Shown piece after piece: positions 35,301 to 47,300 of a stretch of 64,000 bases of DNA (the first letter of the stretch is position 1; every line of letters begins with the position of its first letter). The notes below the pieces were generated by a model. That model saw only the letters and a list, made by a program, of their open reading frames with translations, was not told where the DNA came from and ran no database searches. A program made the position numbers and the translations under genes. Source of the stretch: Lycocorax pyrrhopterus obiensis (lineage: Eukaryota > Chordata > Aves > Passeriformes > Paradisaeidae); the NCBI GenBank assembly GCA_014706295.1, contig JACSVZ010000024.1, positions 3,837,136-3,901,135 on the forward strand. The letters are read 5' to 3'.

Positions 35301-38300
35301 GGAATCCATTCGAATATTGACCTGGGCCTCACGAGTAATGGAAAAGGAGGATTTGCCAGGAGTTAGCCCCTCTACTTTGGTGCCTGGCTTCTCCTTCACC
35401 TCAGAAGCCTTCCTTGGTGGAGGGGAAGAGCTTTTTTCCTGGCTTGACTTATAAGTGGTCACTCTAAAATTCTTTTCAGGTACAAAACCCCTGTGACCAG
35501 GTTCAGCTCTCTTGGATCCTGGTCTCTCTTCTTTTTTGGATCTTTCAGAATAGCTTTCCTCCTCCATTTCATCAGGTTTCCTTTGCTTCTCTTTTCCAGG
35601 TGGCAGGAACACCACACCTTCCCATTTTCCTGACCTATCCTCTTCTTGACTTTTACCTGAAGTGGCTACGACTTTAGACATAAATTTGGGCTCATCATCA
35701 AACTCCGAATCTTTCCGGCCCTTTGCTTTGTCTTTCTTGTCCTGCTCATCTGTTTCATCTTTCCCATAATGACCTTCCTTGTGGAACTCCGGGACCTTGA
35801 GCTTGTCAAAGTCATCCCTGAACTTGTAGCGCTTGGGCGACTGGCTGCCGCGGTATCCCTTCTCCGAGTCAGCTTTCGATCCATATGAGTCAGATTTTGC
35901 CTTTCCATCTGTTGATCCCAACTCAGAGAAATTCCCTTTTTCTTTACTTTTTTCTTTCTCAGCATTTGTTACTTTCTGCTCTTTGTCTTTCCCATTCTCA
36001 GTCTTCTGCTCTTCCAGATACCTGGTCATAAACAGACATTACAGGAGGTTTTTTATTAGAGATCAACGAGGTCAATAGTTCAGTTCAAAGAGTCAAACTT
36101 CAGAGAACACCAAGCTATGCACGTACAGAAAGCTGCCTCTAGGCCCTAAAATAATTAAAATGTCAAGCAGATTACTCAGCCTGAATTCAGACTTTTGTTC
36201 TCACTAAATTCAGCAAATGTACAAGGAGATGGATATGCAGAACTGATGGAATGAGGCTCGAGAACAAATCAACCCAGCTGACCCACAGATGCATTGGAAG
36301 GAAAAGAGGAACATCTTACCCATTCCGTTTATTTACTTACAAACCTGGTTCAGGAGAACAACACATCAAACCTTTCAAATTGGCTGTTCTGCTTTAAACA
36401 ACACACTGGAAATAAAAGCCTCAAAAGCTACTTCAAATTTGGGATGCAAGTTTCATAGGTAAGCTAAATATTTCATGACAGACTGCAAATACAAATAAAA
36501 GCAAACAGGTTAACAGAGGAGAATATGCTGCTGGGAAAGATAAAACACTTCTGGTGAGAACAATTCAGCTGGTTTATAGCATCTGAACAGTTTTAAACCA
36601 TTCACAAATCAAAACCCTGGCTCTGTGGGACAGCAGGAAAGCCCACAGACACCAGCTCAGTGCTTTGGAAAGCCCAAAGAGTCACAGGATTTTTTTCCCT
36701 TCTCTTTTTAAATTTCGGACATCCTTGATACAGAATCCAGATCAAAACATCTTTAAAAATAATAAAGACTTGAAATCACTTACGAAGGGTGCTGTGTCTT
36801 TTAAAACAAAGTGTCACGTTTGGGCACAATCTGCAGTGGACTAACCAAGAGAATGAGGGAAGCAGATGCCTTCTGCATGGAAGGCTGTCTCCATTCTAGA
36901 GATGTACTTGGTGCTTTAGTTTCTCATCCTATCCACATACACAGGCACAAGCACTGCAGCTGCACCTGCCTTGGGCTGCTTGCAGCAGGATGTGCAGTAG
37001 GATTTAATTAATTTCTTCCAATTTACATTACCTAACACAATTCCAGAAGGCAACACTAAAAATGTCTACAACCAACATGTAAATAACTGGGAAATGTGAG
37101 CTTCCATCTCCTTGGGCAATCTTCACTTCAAGTGTTCATGGGCTATGAACATTTTTGCAGGGAACATATACAATTTTTAGAACTATCCAAGCTGGAAAAC
37201 CAATTCCAACTTCCTACAACTCTGGGCTGTCTGTATTTTTTCCATAATTTAGACAGGCCCAGGCCCAGAGCTGGCAGTGCGCTGGCACGGCTTCCCAGCT
37301 GGAGTCTGCCCCAGCCCCTCGCCCTGTTCACGGGGAGCACCCATATGTGCAGCTGGCTCCTCCAAAATATCCCAAAAAATAACCCAGCACCACAAAACGC
37401 ATCACTTGCCTCTTGGAGAAGGCTCCTCCCCCGGGAGCTGTGCCCTCCTCCTTGGGAGTGGCACCATACAGCGAACTGACGGGTGTGGGGCTTTTGCACA
37501 CCGGGCTCTTCCTCGTGGGGCTCATTCCTGCCGAGCCGTGCTCGAAGGGGCTCTGGTGGGAGCCCCCCTGGAAGGAGGTGGAGCCGCTCTGGGCGGCAGA
37601 GCCCATCGGGGACGGGCTGGAGCGCGGCGGGCTCGGCTTCTGCACAGGGCTGGGCCGGGGCGAGCGCCGCCGCACCACGACCGACTGCAGCGGGCTCTTG
37701 AGGGCAGGGCTGCGCTCCCGGGGGCTCAGCTCCGACACCGACCCTCTGGACGTGGAGCCTGTGCCGTAACTGCTCACATCTTGCCACGGTTTTGATCCCT
37801 CGGATGCCTTGGCATCTTGAGCCCCAGCTCCTGAAAACTGCTGCTCCTTAGACTCGTCTCCTTGGTTATCTCCCGTGGCCTGGGATGCCCGGGCATCCTT
37901 GGAGGATGATTTCTTCTCCTTTCCAGATTTACGCTTGGAAGACTCCACTCGACTGTGATTCGAGGACGAGCGGGAAGAGGAAGACCTCCTTGACCGGTCA
38001 GAAGATGACTTATCAGAATTCCTGGAATGACTTCTGGACCGTGGGGAAGGAGACCTTCTCTTGGGCGAGCGGGAGCGCGACCTCCCCCTGCGAGGGCTGT
38101 AGGCCTGGCGGTAGTTTTGCCAGTTGGACCTGTAATTCCCATATCCTCCTCGGTTGTACTGGCCCCAGGGATAAAACCCTCGGTTTCGGCCACGGAAATA
38201 ATACGGCCTCCGGTATCCTCTGTTATGGCCTCTGAAATCCCGGTTCTGATAGACCCTCGGATGGTTCCTTTCTCTGTTATGAGATGGAGAATAGGATCTT

Positions 38301-41300
38301 GAACGAGACCTAGAACTGATAAAAAAAAAAATTAAACAAATATTTTACATTATAGTTTCTTTTTATAATTTATTTTTGTAGTTTATTCTTCTGCCACAAC
38401 TTTTTATTTGAAGACTTATTAAAAAAAGAACTTGAAAAACTCACTTCTAAGCTTTTAAAAGAAATTTCTTTGGTTTACCCTTATCTGACTGAAGTATTAT
38501 ACTTTGCCGTGAATAAACTGCAGTGGAAATAACTTGTACCTGTGATACTGTCAAATATTTGATTTCAGGATCATTGCAGAGTCCACGATAAGCACACAGT
38601 GCTCTCCATTTTGCTGGGATGAAAATGGCTGCTGTCCAGCTTCAGAAAAAGTGACAGGTCTCGAGCACCCAGCCCTTAACAGCTCAAGGTCATGGTTGTA
38701 ACTCATCCACCAAGAAGTATTTTTTAATGCAAATCATGCTACTGTTGTTGGAACAGACACCAAATCTTCCTCTCGTGTCCCAACCTCACATGTACTTCAA
38801 AATTCCGATAATCCAGATGAAACCTCACTTCTCTGTCAGGCAAGTTAAACAAACGGCTACACCTCAACAGCAGAAGGGCAGCAGCGAGGCGAAGGGCACG
38901 CTGCTCTATGGTTTAAGCTCCCCAAGGCGCATCCCACAGCACATTCCCATGGAGCGCCCGGGAAGGGACAGCGCCGGGACCCCACGCCGGGCGCCGCCAG
39001 GCGGCGCTGTGGGCGCCCCCGCCCGCATCCACAAAATCCGAACCCAGGAACGCACAAAGCCTGGAAAAACGCACATTCCAGAGGCTAACTGGCCCAACAG
39101 TCTCTCCCATTAAATTGCTGCGGTTGTGTAACTGCTTAAAGGTCCCACTGGAGCTCAGATGCCAGAGCTACAGGAAGGACTGGCCAAACTAGGAAGTTGA
39201 AATAGAAAAGAGATTTTTCCAAATGGAATTTTAGTAAATAACATTCACTGGAACAGTTTCCACAGCCCTTTCTTGCATTCCAAGCTCTGGCTCTGACACA
39301 CACATTGGTCGTACTCCAATGGACATGAACTTCCTCACACAGATCTCAGTGCTGCTCCTCACCTCTCACACCCCAAACCCCCAGAACCAAGGGAGAACAA
39401 CCTGCTGTTGGAATTCCTGCACAGTTAGCACACGTGTGCAGTCAGAGACGAACTTTAGTTCTGCTTTAATTTCTTCCTCCTACCAAATAGGTCACAGTTT
39501 AGCAGGAAACTCTTGTTCATACTCCAATCATTGCTAACAAACAGCTTAACGATCATTTAAACAGATTTTTCGATCCTTCAAACAACCAAAAAACTTATCT
39601 GAGACACTTCTTCATTCAAACAACAGCAACCAGAAGGAAAAGCAGAGAGGCAGGAGGCAAGTACCAGTTATAACAAGCTCTAGTCCAAGGCATGAGGAAC
39701 ACAGACGCTCAATTTTCAGACAAGTGCTGCATCTGTGATCAATTATAAGCAAGGACCTGTCGTACGATGCTTCCAAAATCTGTGCTAGTGCTTTTAGAGA
39801 AGCTGCAGCAGGAAGATTTCACTCCAAAAGTTGCAGAGACTATTTACCAGAAATCTTTTTAGAAAAATATAGTAAAAGTTATACAGTAAAAGAAACACCA
39901 AAAGTGATAATTCCCCCAACTCTGCCAGCCCCCAGAACTGTTGGCACTGCACTGCTCCAGGGCTAAATCCCCAGCATTTACAAGAAGTGAGAAATAAAGT
40001 CATAAAGAAAGCAGGAGATACCAGGCAGTCTCTAACACAGCACTGCAACTTAGAAGAGCAAACCTACCAAAGGAAGAATAAAACAATTTGTGGTGCATCT
40101 TGAAGTACACAGCAACGGCCTTTCATGCCAAGATCCCACCAGACCTACCTCGGAGTACATCCCAAGGCCAGGCAGGGGGGCTGGGCTGGGCTGACTCGCT
40201 CCATTTGGGCTTTTTTTTTTTAAATAAGAGTTATTTATAAAGCAAGAGTAGCTTCAGCAGCAGCACAGAGGAAACAATCATGTTTGCACAGAGTGCCTTT
40301 TTCCCAACTGCCAAAGATCCTTCACAGCTAGGAGATACTCCCAAATGAGCACTGCTCTTCCAGCATTCCAGCTTCCTTCTGCAAAGGGCTCAGTTGGACT
40401 CAAGTCTCCGCCTCTAATTTAGTTTTGTCATGTCCTTCTTTCTCCAACTGTATATTCATTAGAACCTCTGTATTTTAAGAATCTCTAACTGGTAACACTT
40501 GCATGCGTTCACAGCCCAGTGGTTCTCAGAATACGTGCTATTCATTTGAGTGAAAAGGCAGGAGAACACCATGACACCCCGTCCAACTGGAATGGCTTTG
40601 CCAGATGCAGAATGCTTAGCCAAGAGAAAAAGAAAAAACAGATATCCAGGGAAGACACAAGCCTGTAACTGGCCTGCTCAGAAGCAATTCAGGGAGACAG
40701 GAACAACTATTACACACATCAATGATTTCTTAAAATTAACTGCAGCAAAATTATCTTTATCCACTTTATCCCTCCAGAAGGATCTTTCCTGTTACCTGGC
40801 TCCTGCCTGTCGAGGGGAGGTGCAAAGGAGTATCAAGAATTGTCCCCACCTTTCACAGCAGTGTCTAAAATTGATATTAAAATTTGCTTGAATTCACTTA
40901 AGAGGGGAAAAGCACACGATGTCTGCAAAGGCCCCTCGAGTCTGGGATCAATTACATTAAAGCCTTAAAAAAGCCAAAGTCTCAAAAGAAAGATCTTGAC
41001 TGTGCTGACAAACATCTTACTCTCCTAATTTATTTATTTATTCACAATTTATTCTCCTAAGTCATTGAAAACACCCAAACAGCACAGGTTGGCAGGAAAC
41101 AGCCTGAGACACAGGACATTATCTGTCCTGGGATCTAATCAAAGTCCTTCCCTGGAAAAGAGTTAAGTGACAAACCACCTGCAAGGGAGGAAAAGCCCCG
41201 TTCCACGCTTTGGCTCCAGGGCTGCACATACTCACCTCAGTCTGCGTTTCCTTGACCGTGAGATAGAGCGGGAACGGGAGCGGGATTTGGAGAAGGAACG

Positions 41301-41372
41301 GGAGCGGGACCTCGATCCAGACCTCGAGCGGGAGGAACGGGATCCAGACTTGGATTTGTTAGTTTTAGACAT
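29148..41372 (-). CDS. THRAP3: THRAP3 (TRAP150, thyroid hormone receptor-associated protein 3), complete
   Basis: Coding exons in transcript order: 41372-41236, 38315-37410, 36021-35281, 34751-34579, 34134-34023, 33770-33686, 31374-31190, 30590-30398, 29786-29637 and 29369-29148. They total 2904 bp, or 967 residues plus TAG; I recall human at 955. All phases agree. The protein opens [18 protein letters not shown], an RS domain, followed by a Y/R/G-rich stretch (about 60-120), a basic serine/proline region, a charged K/E region, the conserved [20 protein letters not shown] block, a helical core (about 596-690), a second RS-like tract and an RGG-rich tail ending near a [19 protein letters not shown] acidic segment. 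Known role: nuclear speckle protein in pre-mRNA splicing, mRNA decay and export, transcription coactivation and the DNA-damage response. One intron uses a GC donor. Confidence 0.97.
29637..29786 (-). CDS. THRAP3: THRAP3 coding exon 9 (RGG/N-rich)
   Basis: 50 codons, donor CTTG|gtacgt. Encodes [13 protein letters not shown], an asparagine-rich run and [17 protein letters not shown]. The acceptor is a CAGCAG tandem, so the first Q may be optional. The intron upstream (29787-30397) shows nothing else. Confidence 0.95.
30398..30590 (-). CDS. THRAP3: THRAP3 coding exon 8
   Basis: Acceptor CACTGAAACAG, donor ACCTTT|gtaagt. Encodes [10 protein letters not shown], the [20 protein letters not shown] block and GRARGTF. 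The intron upstream (30591-31189) is 599 bp with nothing recognised. Confidence 0.95.
31190..31374 (-). CDS. THRAP3: THRAP3 coding exon 7 (second RS-like tract)
   Basis: Acceptor GCGTTTGTAG, donor AAAAA|gtatgt. Encodes [19 protein letters not shown], then [20 protein letters not shown]. Confidence 0.95.
31375..33685 (-). other. THRAP3: THRAP3 intron 6
   Basis: 2.3-kb GT-AG intron, AT-rich in its 5' half. I see no gene, RNA or transposon that I can support. Confidence 0.75.
33686..33770 (-). CDS. THRAP3: THRAP3 coding exon 6
   Basis: Acceptor TTTTTGCTTTAG, donor TTCAAG|gtgaac. Encodes [18 protein letters not shown], strongly conserved with human at the start of the exon. Confidence 0.95.
34023..34134 (-). 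CDS. THRAP3: THRAP3 coding exon 5
   Basis: Acceptor ACCCCTGGCAG, donor CACAG|gtcggt. Encodes [20 protein letters not shown] and the NKKSPEIH block. Confidence 0.95.
34579..34751 (-). CDS. THRAP3: THRAP3 coding exon 4 (helical core)
   Basis: Acceptor TTCTTTTTCCAG, donor AAGAG|gtgggt. Encodes [20 protein letters not shown] and [18 protein letters not shown]. An earlier GTAAGA in the same reading frame is not the donor, because only the GAG|gtgggt choice keeps phase with exon 5. Confidence 0.94.
35281..36021 (-). CDS. THRAP3: THRAP3 coding exon 3 (charged region)
   Basis: 741 bp, acceptor TTATGACCAG, donor GCACG|gtaagg. Encodes [58 protein letters not shown] and [20 protein letters not shown]. 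Rich in K, E, D and S. Confidence 0.96.
36022..37409 (-). other. THRAP3: THRAP3 GC-AG intron (between coding exons 2 and 3)
   Basis: 1.39-kb intron that begins gcaagt instead of gt. Its interior shows no gene or repeat. Confidence 0.85.
37410..38315 (-). CDS. THRAP3: THRAP3 coding exon 2 (RS/P-rich)
   Basis: 906 bp, acceptor TTTTTTTATCAG. Encodes [20 protein letters not shown], the [20 protein letters not shown] stretch, [20 protein letters not shown] and [19 protein letters not shown]. It ends AAG AG|gcaagt, a GC donor; translation of the KR-YLEEQ junction requires this site. Confidence 0.96.
38316..41235 (-). other. THRAP3: THRAP3 intron between coding exons 1 and 2
   Basis: 2.9-kb GT-AG intron. 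A GC-rich island of about 150 bp near 38.93-39.06 kb stands out in otherwise AT-rich DNA. No gene recognised. Confidence 0.7.
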
Positions 41373-41396
41373 CTTTGCAAGCACCTGTCAGTGCAC
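41236..41396 (-). CDS. THRAP3: THRAP3 coding exon 1 (start codon at 41372)
   Basis: The exon begins at 41396 after TTTTTCCCTCAG, with 24 bp of 5' UTR before the ATG at 41372. It encodes [12 protein letters not shown] and an RS repeat ending RKRRL. Donor CTGAG|gtgagt. The purine-rich RS codons run almost without interruption. Confidence 0.96.
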
Positions 41397-44300
41397 CTGA
41401 GGGAAAAAGGGAAATAGAAGTATTTGAGAAATGAAGCATGCGGTTGATAGGAGAGAACAGGCAGCACCCGGCAGGCTGACAGACTCCAGGGACACGGAGC
41501 TTGATAAGGCTGGAAATAGGAACGTTTGAAGTGCCTGCTAGGAACAGATGAATGGTGCTGGGCTCAGAATAGAAGGTTTATTTCAGTCTAAGGAGGAAAA
41601 CTGCAAAAAGAATAAAAGGCTCTAAACCCAGAGTAATCACAAATGAGAGTGTGACAGTTGAAAGCACCAAGTTAATACAAACCTGGGAAGAGGCAGGGCC
41701 ACGCTGCTGGCTGAGGCAAGGACACCTCTAGAGGCAAACTAGCCCATGGAAGTGAAAATTCCATGTAATTGCAGCCACATCCCTGTCCGTGCAGCCAGCT
41801 GCCACTGCTTTAAAGGACAGGGAAGAAATAAAAAAGCTTACCATCCAAAAACCCACCCCATAAACTTTCATCTAAACTTTCAGAGGAAATCAAAAAAGAG
41901 TTGATACTCCAAGACATAGGAATGTGACCCTATTCGCGCAGCTCTGCTCAGGTTCAATCCTGTCCTCTCTGCTTGTGCAGTTCCTGCAGTTGCTGTGATC
42001 AGTCACCAGCGTGGATCACCCAGCCAGGAGCTCTGTTGCACCCAAAATATATCAGATGTCCTTCCAAATATTCAGAGACAGGAGAGATTACACTGTAGCA
42101 CTAAATGACTCAAAATAGCCATCATTATGAATTAGCTGGGCTATTTTCAGGCATGTATCCAGGTAAAGGTTAGAGAGTCGTTTAGAAGATGATTCAGGGC
42201 ATAGTTTGACCACACAAATCTTTCAGTTACACCCTCCCTGATCTGTCCTCTTATACCAATGAGCGAAACCTGCTTTAACTGCGCATTCGGTAAGTTATCA
42301 ACAAACTTCCCAGCTAAAATGACTAATGGGAAAGAGCCAGAAATAAAAAGGAACTATGTTAGTACAAACTTAATCATCTTTTTACCCACTGATTAAAAAT
42401 AGAGACATTCAGGTACATAAACACAACTGATCAAGTGCTGCTGCTGCTGTTATATCCATTTTAAGGAAATTCCAGAGGACTGACTTGCAATGCCTTCACT
42501 TCCAGTCGCTCTCCAAAATTACATATATGGTTACCAAAGGCTCCAACTTCTGCCAAGGCACTTCCAGGAAGAACACAATGCCCGGCACAGGAGCAGCTGC
42601 TGGGAGAGTGGGTGGTGGTTCATCATCAGAGCTGGGACTTTCTAGAAATGGGAAGTTGGCTTTTATTTTAAAAAAATCACATTACGTGTTCCTGTTCTTC
42701 CCTTTCACTATACTAAACATGTTAGATCAATTCAACTGAAATATTTGAATATATTCCACATCAGAAAGCATGCAGAAAAAATAATAAAATTAATGCTTCC
42801 TGTTCTATTAGGAAACAATAGATGTTTTAATCCCTGTTGCCCCAGGGATGAAAATCAAAAGACACTGCCACTGAGAACCAAAGTTTGTTCTTGTGCTTGG
42901 TCATTTTTCACGGAAAGAATGTGTGAAAGGATAATTTTAAAGTATTTCCTTTTAATTTACCGAGTATGTCTGTTGAACCAGCAACACTTCCTACTCTGTT
43001 GGCCAAAAACTCCAACGCTGAGCATTGGAAAGGAAAACATGGAAGAGGAGCAGAAGAAAGCAATGGTAACAGAACTACCGCAAGATACAGAAGACGTGGC
43101 ACTAACTCTCAGGAAATCCCAAGAAGACCCCAAAATAGATTTTAAAAATATCACTTTGATCTGTTTAAGAGTTTTTGTCTTTCACTTTGATCCACAGCAC
43201 TTCCCAGCCAAACATCACCCTGGTGTGTGCAACGTGTGCCAAACGCTCACGTCTTGGAAGGATTCTTTATCTTTGCCAACATTTTAAAGTTGATTCACTC
43301 CTAACACATGAGGTAACTCCAACTAGGATAGAAACAGAGTTGCTACGCTCCATCAGCACTCAAAAGGTTAAACAAACTGCACACTGGAGTCACGTCAGCT
43401 CCCCTGAGTTAACTGCAGTTGTAAACTTACTGTGATACACATTTAGTTTTAAGAATGACTGACTCAGATAAAATATGTTCAGCAAAATACCCTGCTCTGA
43501 AAGCATCTGTTCTTATACATAAAAAGGATTTTATATTTTTTAAATAAAGAGGGGCCTGTAAGTGAAACAAAGGCAAAATGAGAATAGCAGTGGCTGCTGA
43601 CCTCCCATTCCCATTTTTCCCCTGCCCAAGGAGCTGTGCCCAGGGCACACAGCTCCTGGAAATGCTGTGTCTGGCCCTGAGCAGAGACTGCAAGCAGAAG
43701 CACTTGCACAGTGCGGTGGGGACTTGTCCTTAACAATCTGCCCTGTCAGAGTCCCATTTCCTTCCTACAGCTACAGAACCCCCCGACACCAGCTCCACCT
43801 GCACCTGGGAAGGGACAACGTTGATCCTGCTGCCTGATCCACATCTCCTCTCCCAGCAGACAAGCGTGACTACACACATCTGGAGGGCATGTCCTGCTGG
43901 AAGCATTGCCAGGGATTTTCTACTTTTGTTTTTTCATTTTTTTCTTCTGCAGGCCCAGTTCTAAGCTGTCCAGCAGATCTTCCCAAGGAGTGGAGCCTCC
44001 CATCCAAAAACACCCAGTGTTTTTGGATGTGATCTGTGTGCTGAGTTTAAAAGTTCTGGTAAGGCATCACACCCCGGGAAACAGACACCTGACAGCTTGT
44101 TCATCTGTCATAAAACCACACTGTATAGAGCAAACTTTGCCTTCTCCATTCCCTAATTCTCAGGGCAATCCAGCACATCACTGATGGAAACAATAAAGGA
44201 GCAAATGCTCCCACTAAAGCACCACGATGGACTTTACCCGGAAGGCAAACTATTGTCAGGAAACAGTGGCAGGAAAGTTAATGTTTTACCTCCTGACAGA

Positions 44301-47300
44301 ACTCAAAAGAGAAGCTCAACTCTGCTCTGAAGCAATGAAAAAAGGTCACCATTGAGAGTCTCTCACTGCTATGCACTTCCATGAGCTTCCACAGCCTTGG
44401 AATTTAAATGTTCACAATAATTAAGGAAAACTTTTAAGGCCACTGCTGGAATCACTGCAATGCTCAAGCAAAGAACACAACCTGGAGGAGGGCACATGGC
44501 AGAATATGGGACTTAACACTTAGATCAGAGTGACATTTAATAATCTGGTCAGTTAAGGTATCTGGGGGAAGCAGTGCTCTTCTCCCAAATATGACCGGAG
44601 CGTAAATCCAAAGACTGGTAAATATAGCATTAAGAAAACAGAAGGAGGTACTACTTCTTCCAGGACATCCAAGATTGTTTCACTAAATTGTTCTACTGTA
44701 CCCTTATACTTTGCAGTTACTTGGGAAGACAAGCCCAAACATTCCAAGACACAAGGCTGAGTTTTTTTCTTCTAAACCTGCTCCATATTTTTTGCACAGC
44801 AACATTATCAATGAAAGCAGAATTCTACCATCAGTTTAACTTGCAGCATGCCCAGAAGAGAAGGGATATAAGAAGGTCTATTCCAAATCCCAAGACAGGC
44901 AGTTTTACCTCTTGTGAAGATTTTATTTGCTGTGCCTACCTGCTTGAGCAGGCTCACACCTTGCACCCTTCTGTCAGATTTCACCGTCTCAGCTTTGTCA
45001 ATTATGAAATCAGGAAGAAAACCTGAAATGAGAAGAAAATACACCTTTATACATGCATTGCTGTACTGCCACCAGAAATGAACTGGCTGCCCTAAGCTCC
45101 TGCTGCACCCAAAATGTTCATCAGATCCCCAGTGTTTCACAGAGCACATACACGGCAGTTGACCAGGAATTTTTTCATGGACTTCTATGGAAAATGTAGG
45201 TTTTAAAATGATCATTCATGCTTTCAAAATTCTATGTCTTCTTCCTTCCTTGCTCCACCCTCCCCTGCCCCATCCCACCTCTTGTGACACACATCTGTCA
45301 GTGCACCTGTACAGCCGTGCTGGAGTCATTTCTCTCAGCCCATTTGAATGGTCTTACTGGGCTCAGGACTAAGGATTTTCCCATATTGTTAAAGGAATCC
45401 ACAAGCCAACAGAAACAATTGTTTTCCTGACAAATCATCCATCAGCATATCGCCGTCATCCAAGGGAGCCACCAGTCCACTGGGAGCTTTTCTGACAGGT
45501 CTACAGTTACATTTCAGAATCCTTCCATGCACTGCTGGAGGGGTGGAGGTTTTAGAAGAGAAAACAACAGTAAACACAACCTCAGAAATTACTCCATGTT
45601 ATTAAACCTCTGATCTAACAGCAAGAATGTCACTTACTCTCTGTTCAGCCATAAAATAGACTTGTTTAAAGCTATTAATTTCTTGTCCTTACTCTACTGA
45701 AAAAGCACAATTTTCAAGTAGCTTTTAAACCTTTCTCTGAACTGGTGATTAAGTCCTGTTCTCACCCAAGAGGGAAGGTGGTGTTGCAAAGTGTAGTTAG
45801 TGATTTTTAAATCCTGCTTACCAATCCTGGGAGAAAGTCACAAAGAACAGCATGCCACAGACCTTTTTTTATTATTTTTACTGTTGTCTTGTCATCTGTC
45901 TAAATGTCCATAAAAAGAAATCTGAACTTATATCTTACAAACACCTTTGACTTCCAGCCTTTCACAGTGGCAGAAAGAGTTTGCCATACCCATTATTTTT
46001 TGCTTTGTAACAGAACACTTGGGCTTTGGGGTTTTTTTGCCTACTTCCCAAACACCACTGTTACCACCAAGTTTCAGTACAGTCCCACACACAGAGGTGG
46101 CATCCACAGCGAAACCTGGATTCTCCTTTGGAGAAAAATACTGTTCTTGTGTTTAGAGCACTACTACAGAAAAAGGAACCAAGTCAACACACAACAGGCA
46201 GGAGTAGCAAACCTTTCTTCCAGATAGGGAAAGGAAATTGGGAAACGTGCTCAACGCTCTCTGCTGAAGTATAAATCATAGTCCAGGAGTTTCTTATTCC
46301 AGAACACTGTAAAGAACATTTCCATGTGCCAAGTCATGGGTCAAATGAAGAACATTGCTGGTTGTCAAAAAGCCTATTTCCAGGAATTTGTTCCCTGTTT
46401 CCAACTGGCCTGTATTATTTGATGACTCTTTCCATCTTCCATTCCTTTGTTCGAGGTCTTTCAGGCAGCACATGTCAGGATTTCAGCCCTTCCCCAGCTG
46501 TTGCAGAACAGCCCTGCCCAGAGCAGCCAGCTGAGCCCACTCCACCCCAAGGTGTCAGTGAGGATCCTGCACACAGAGCACCACAGTTGGCCAGCTTGGA
46601 GAGGGAAACACAGCACACGCCTCCCTGCCAAGGCAGCTGTTTGTGTTCTTATCTGAGCATAAACCCCAAAACACCTGGAAACAAGTGACATGGCTTGTGT
46701 ACATACCTCAGACACGAGCACAGTGTGGTGAAATTCCTTACGGTGGTTTCCATTTATCACACCGTGTTTGCAAACACTCAGCTCATAAATATTAAATGTC
46801 TTGTAAAAGCATTTGTAGAAAGCTCTATAGAAGTGTGGTAGGTAAACAAAAATTTGCTTTTTTTCTGGTCAGCATTTGAGTGAAGCTGTTGTGGTTTATT
46901 TTGCTGTGAGGCCCAAAGTAAATGAGGTGGCACCTCATTAGAGAGCACATTTCTGCCCGAGCCTCTTGGCATCCATTCGGTGTCACCAGCACAGACATTC
47001 AGCTCGGGAGGAACAGCTGAACTGCTCCTTCATTTGCTCAACACCCTCCATTATCAGGGAAGAAAAAAAAATTAATTCTCCTTCTGCCAGCTCTACAATT
47101 CCTAATCCCAAGCGCCAAAACCCAAACAAGATTAGTTCCAAAAAAAAGGAATAATCCCACAAAACACCTTACAAAGTGCACTCTGTACAATGAGGCAACA
47201 ACAATCACTGCAAAAATAAGCTCATAAAGAGCTGCAGCTCTCTCCACGTCCCTGAAGTGCAGCAGCAAGTGCAGAGAGCAGACTCATCTTTGTTAGCTCA

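Noticed and set aside
43015..43140. Plus-strand frame rich in E and K near MEEEQKKAMVTELPQD.
   Set aside because: Antisense in a THRAP3 intron, no family match, no flanking splice logic.
45389..45577. Minus-strand frame with LVAPLDDGDMLMDDLSGKQ.
   Set aside because: Not recognised, no clear splice donor; could be a relic, but there is not enough to call a pseudogene.
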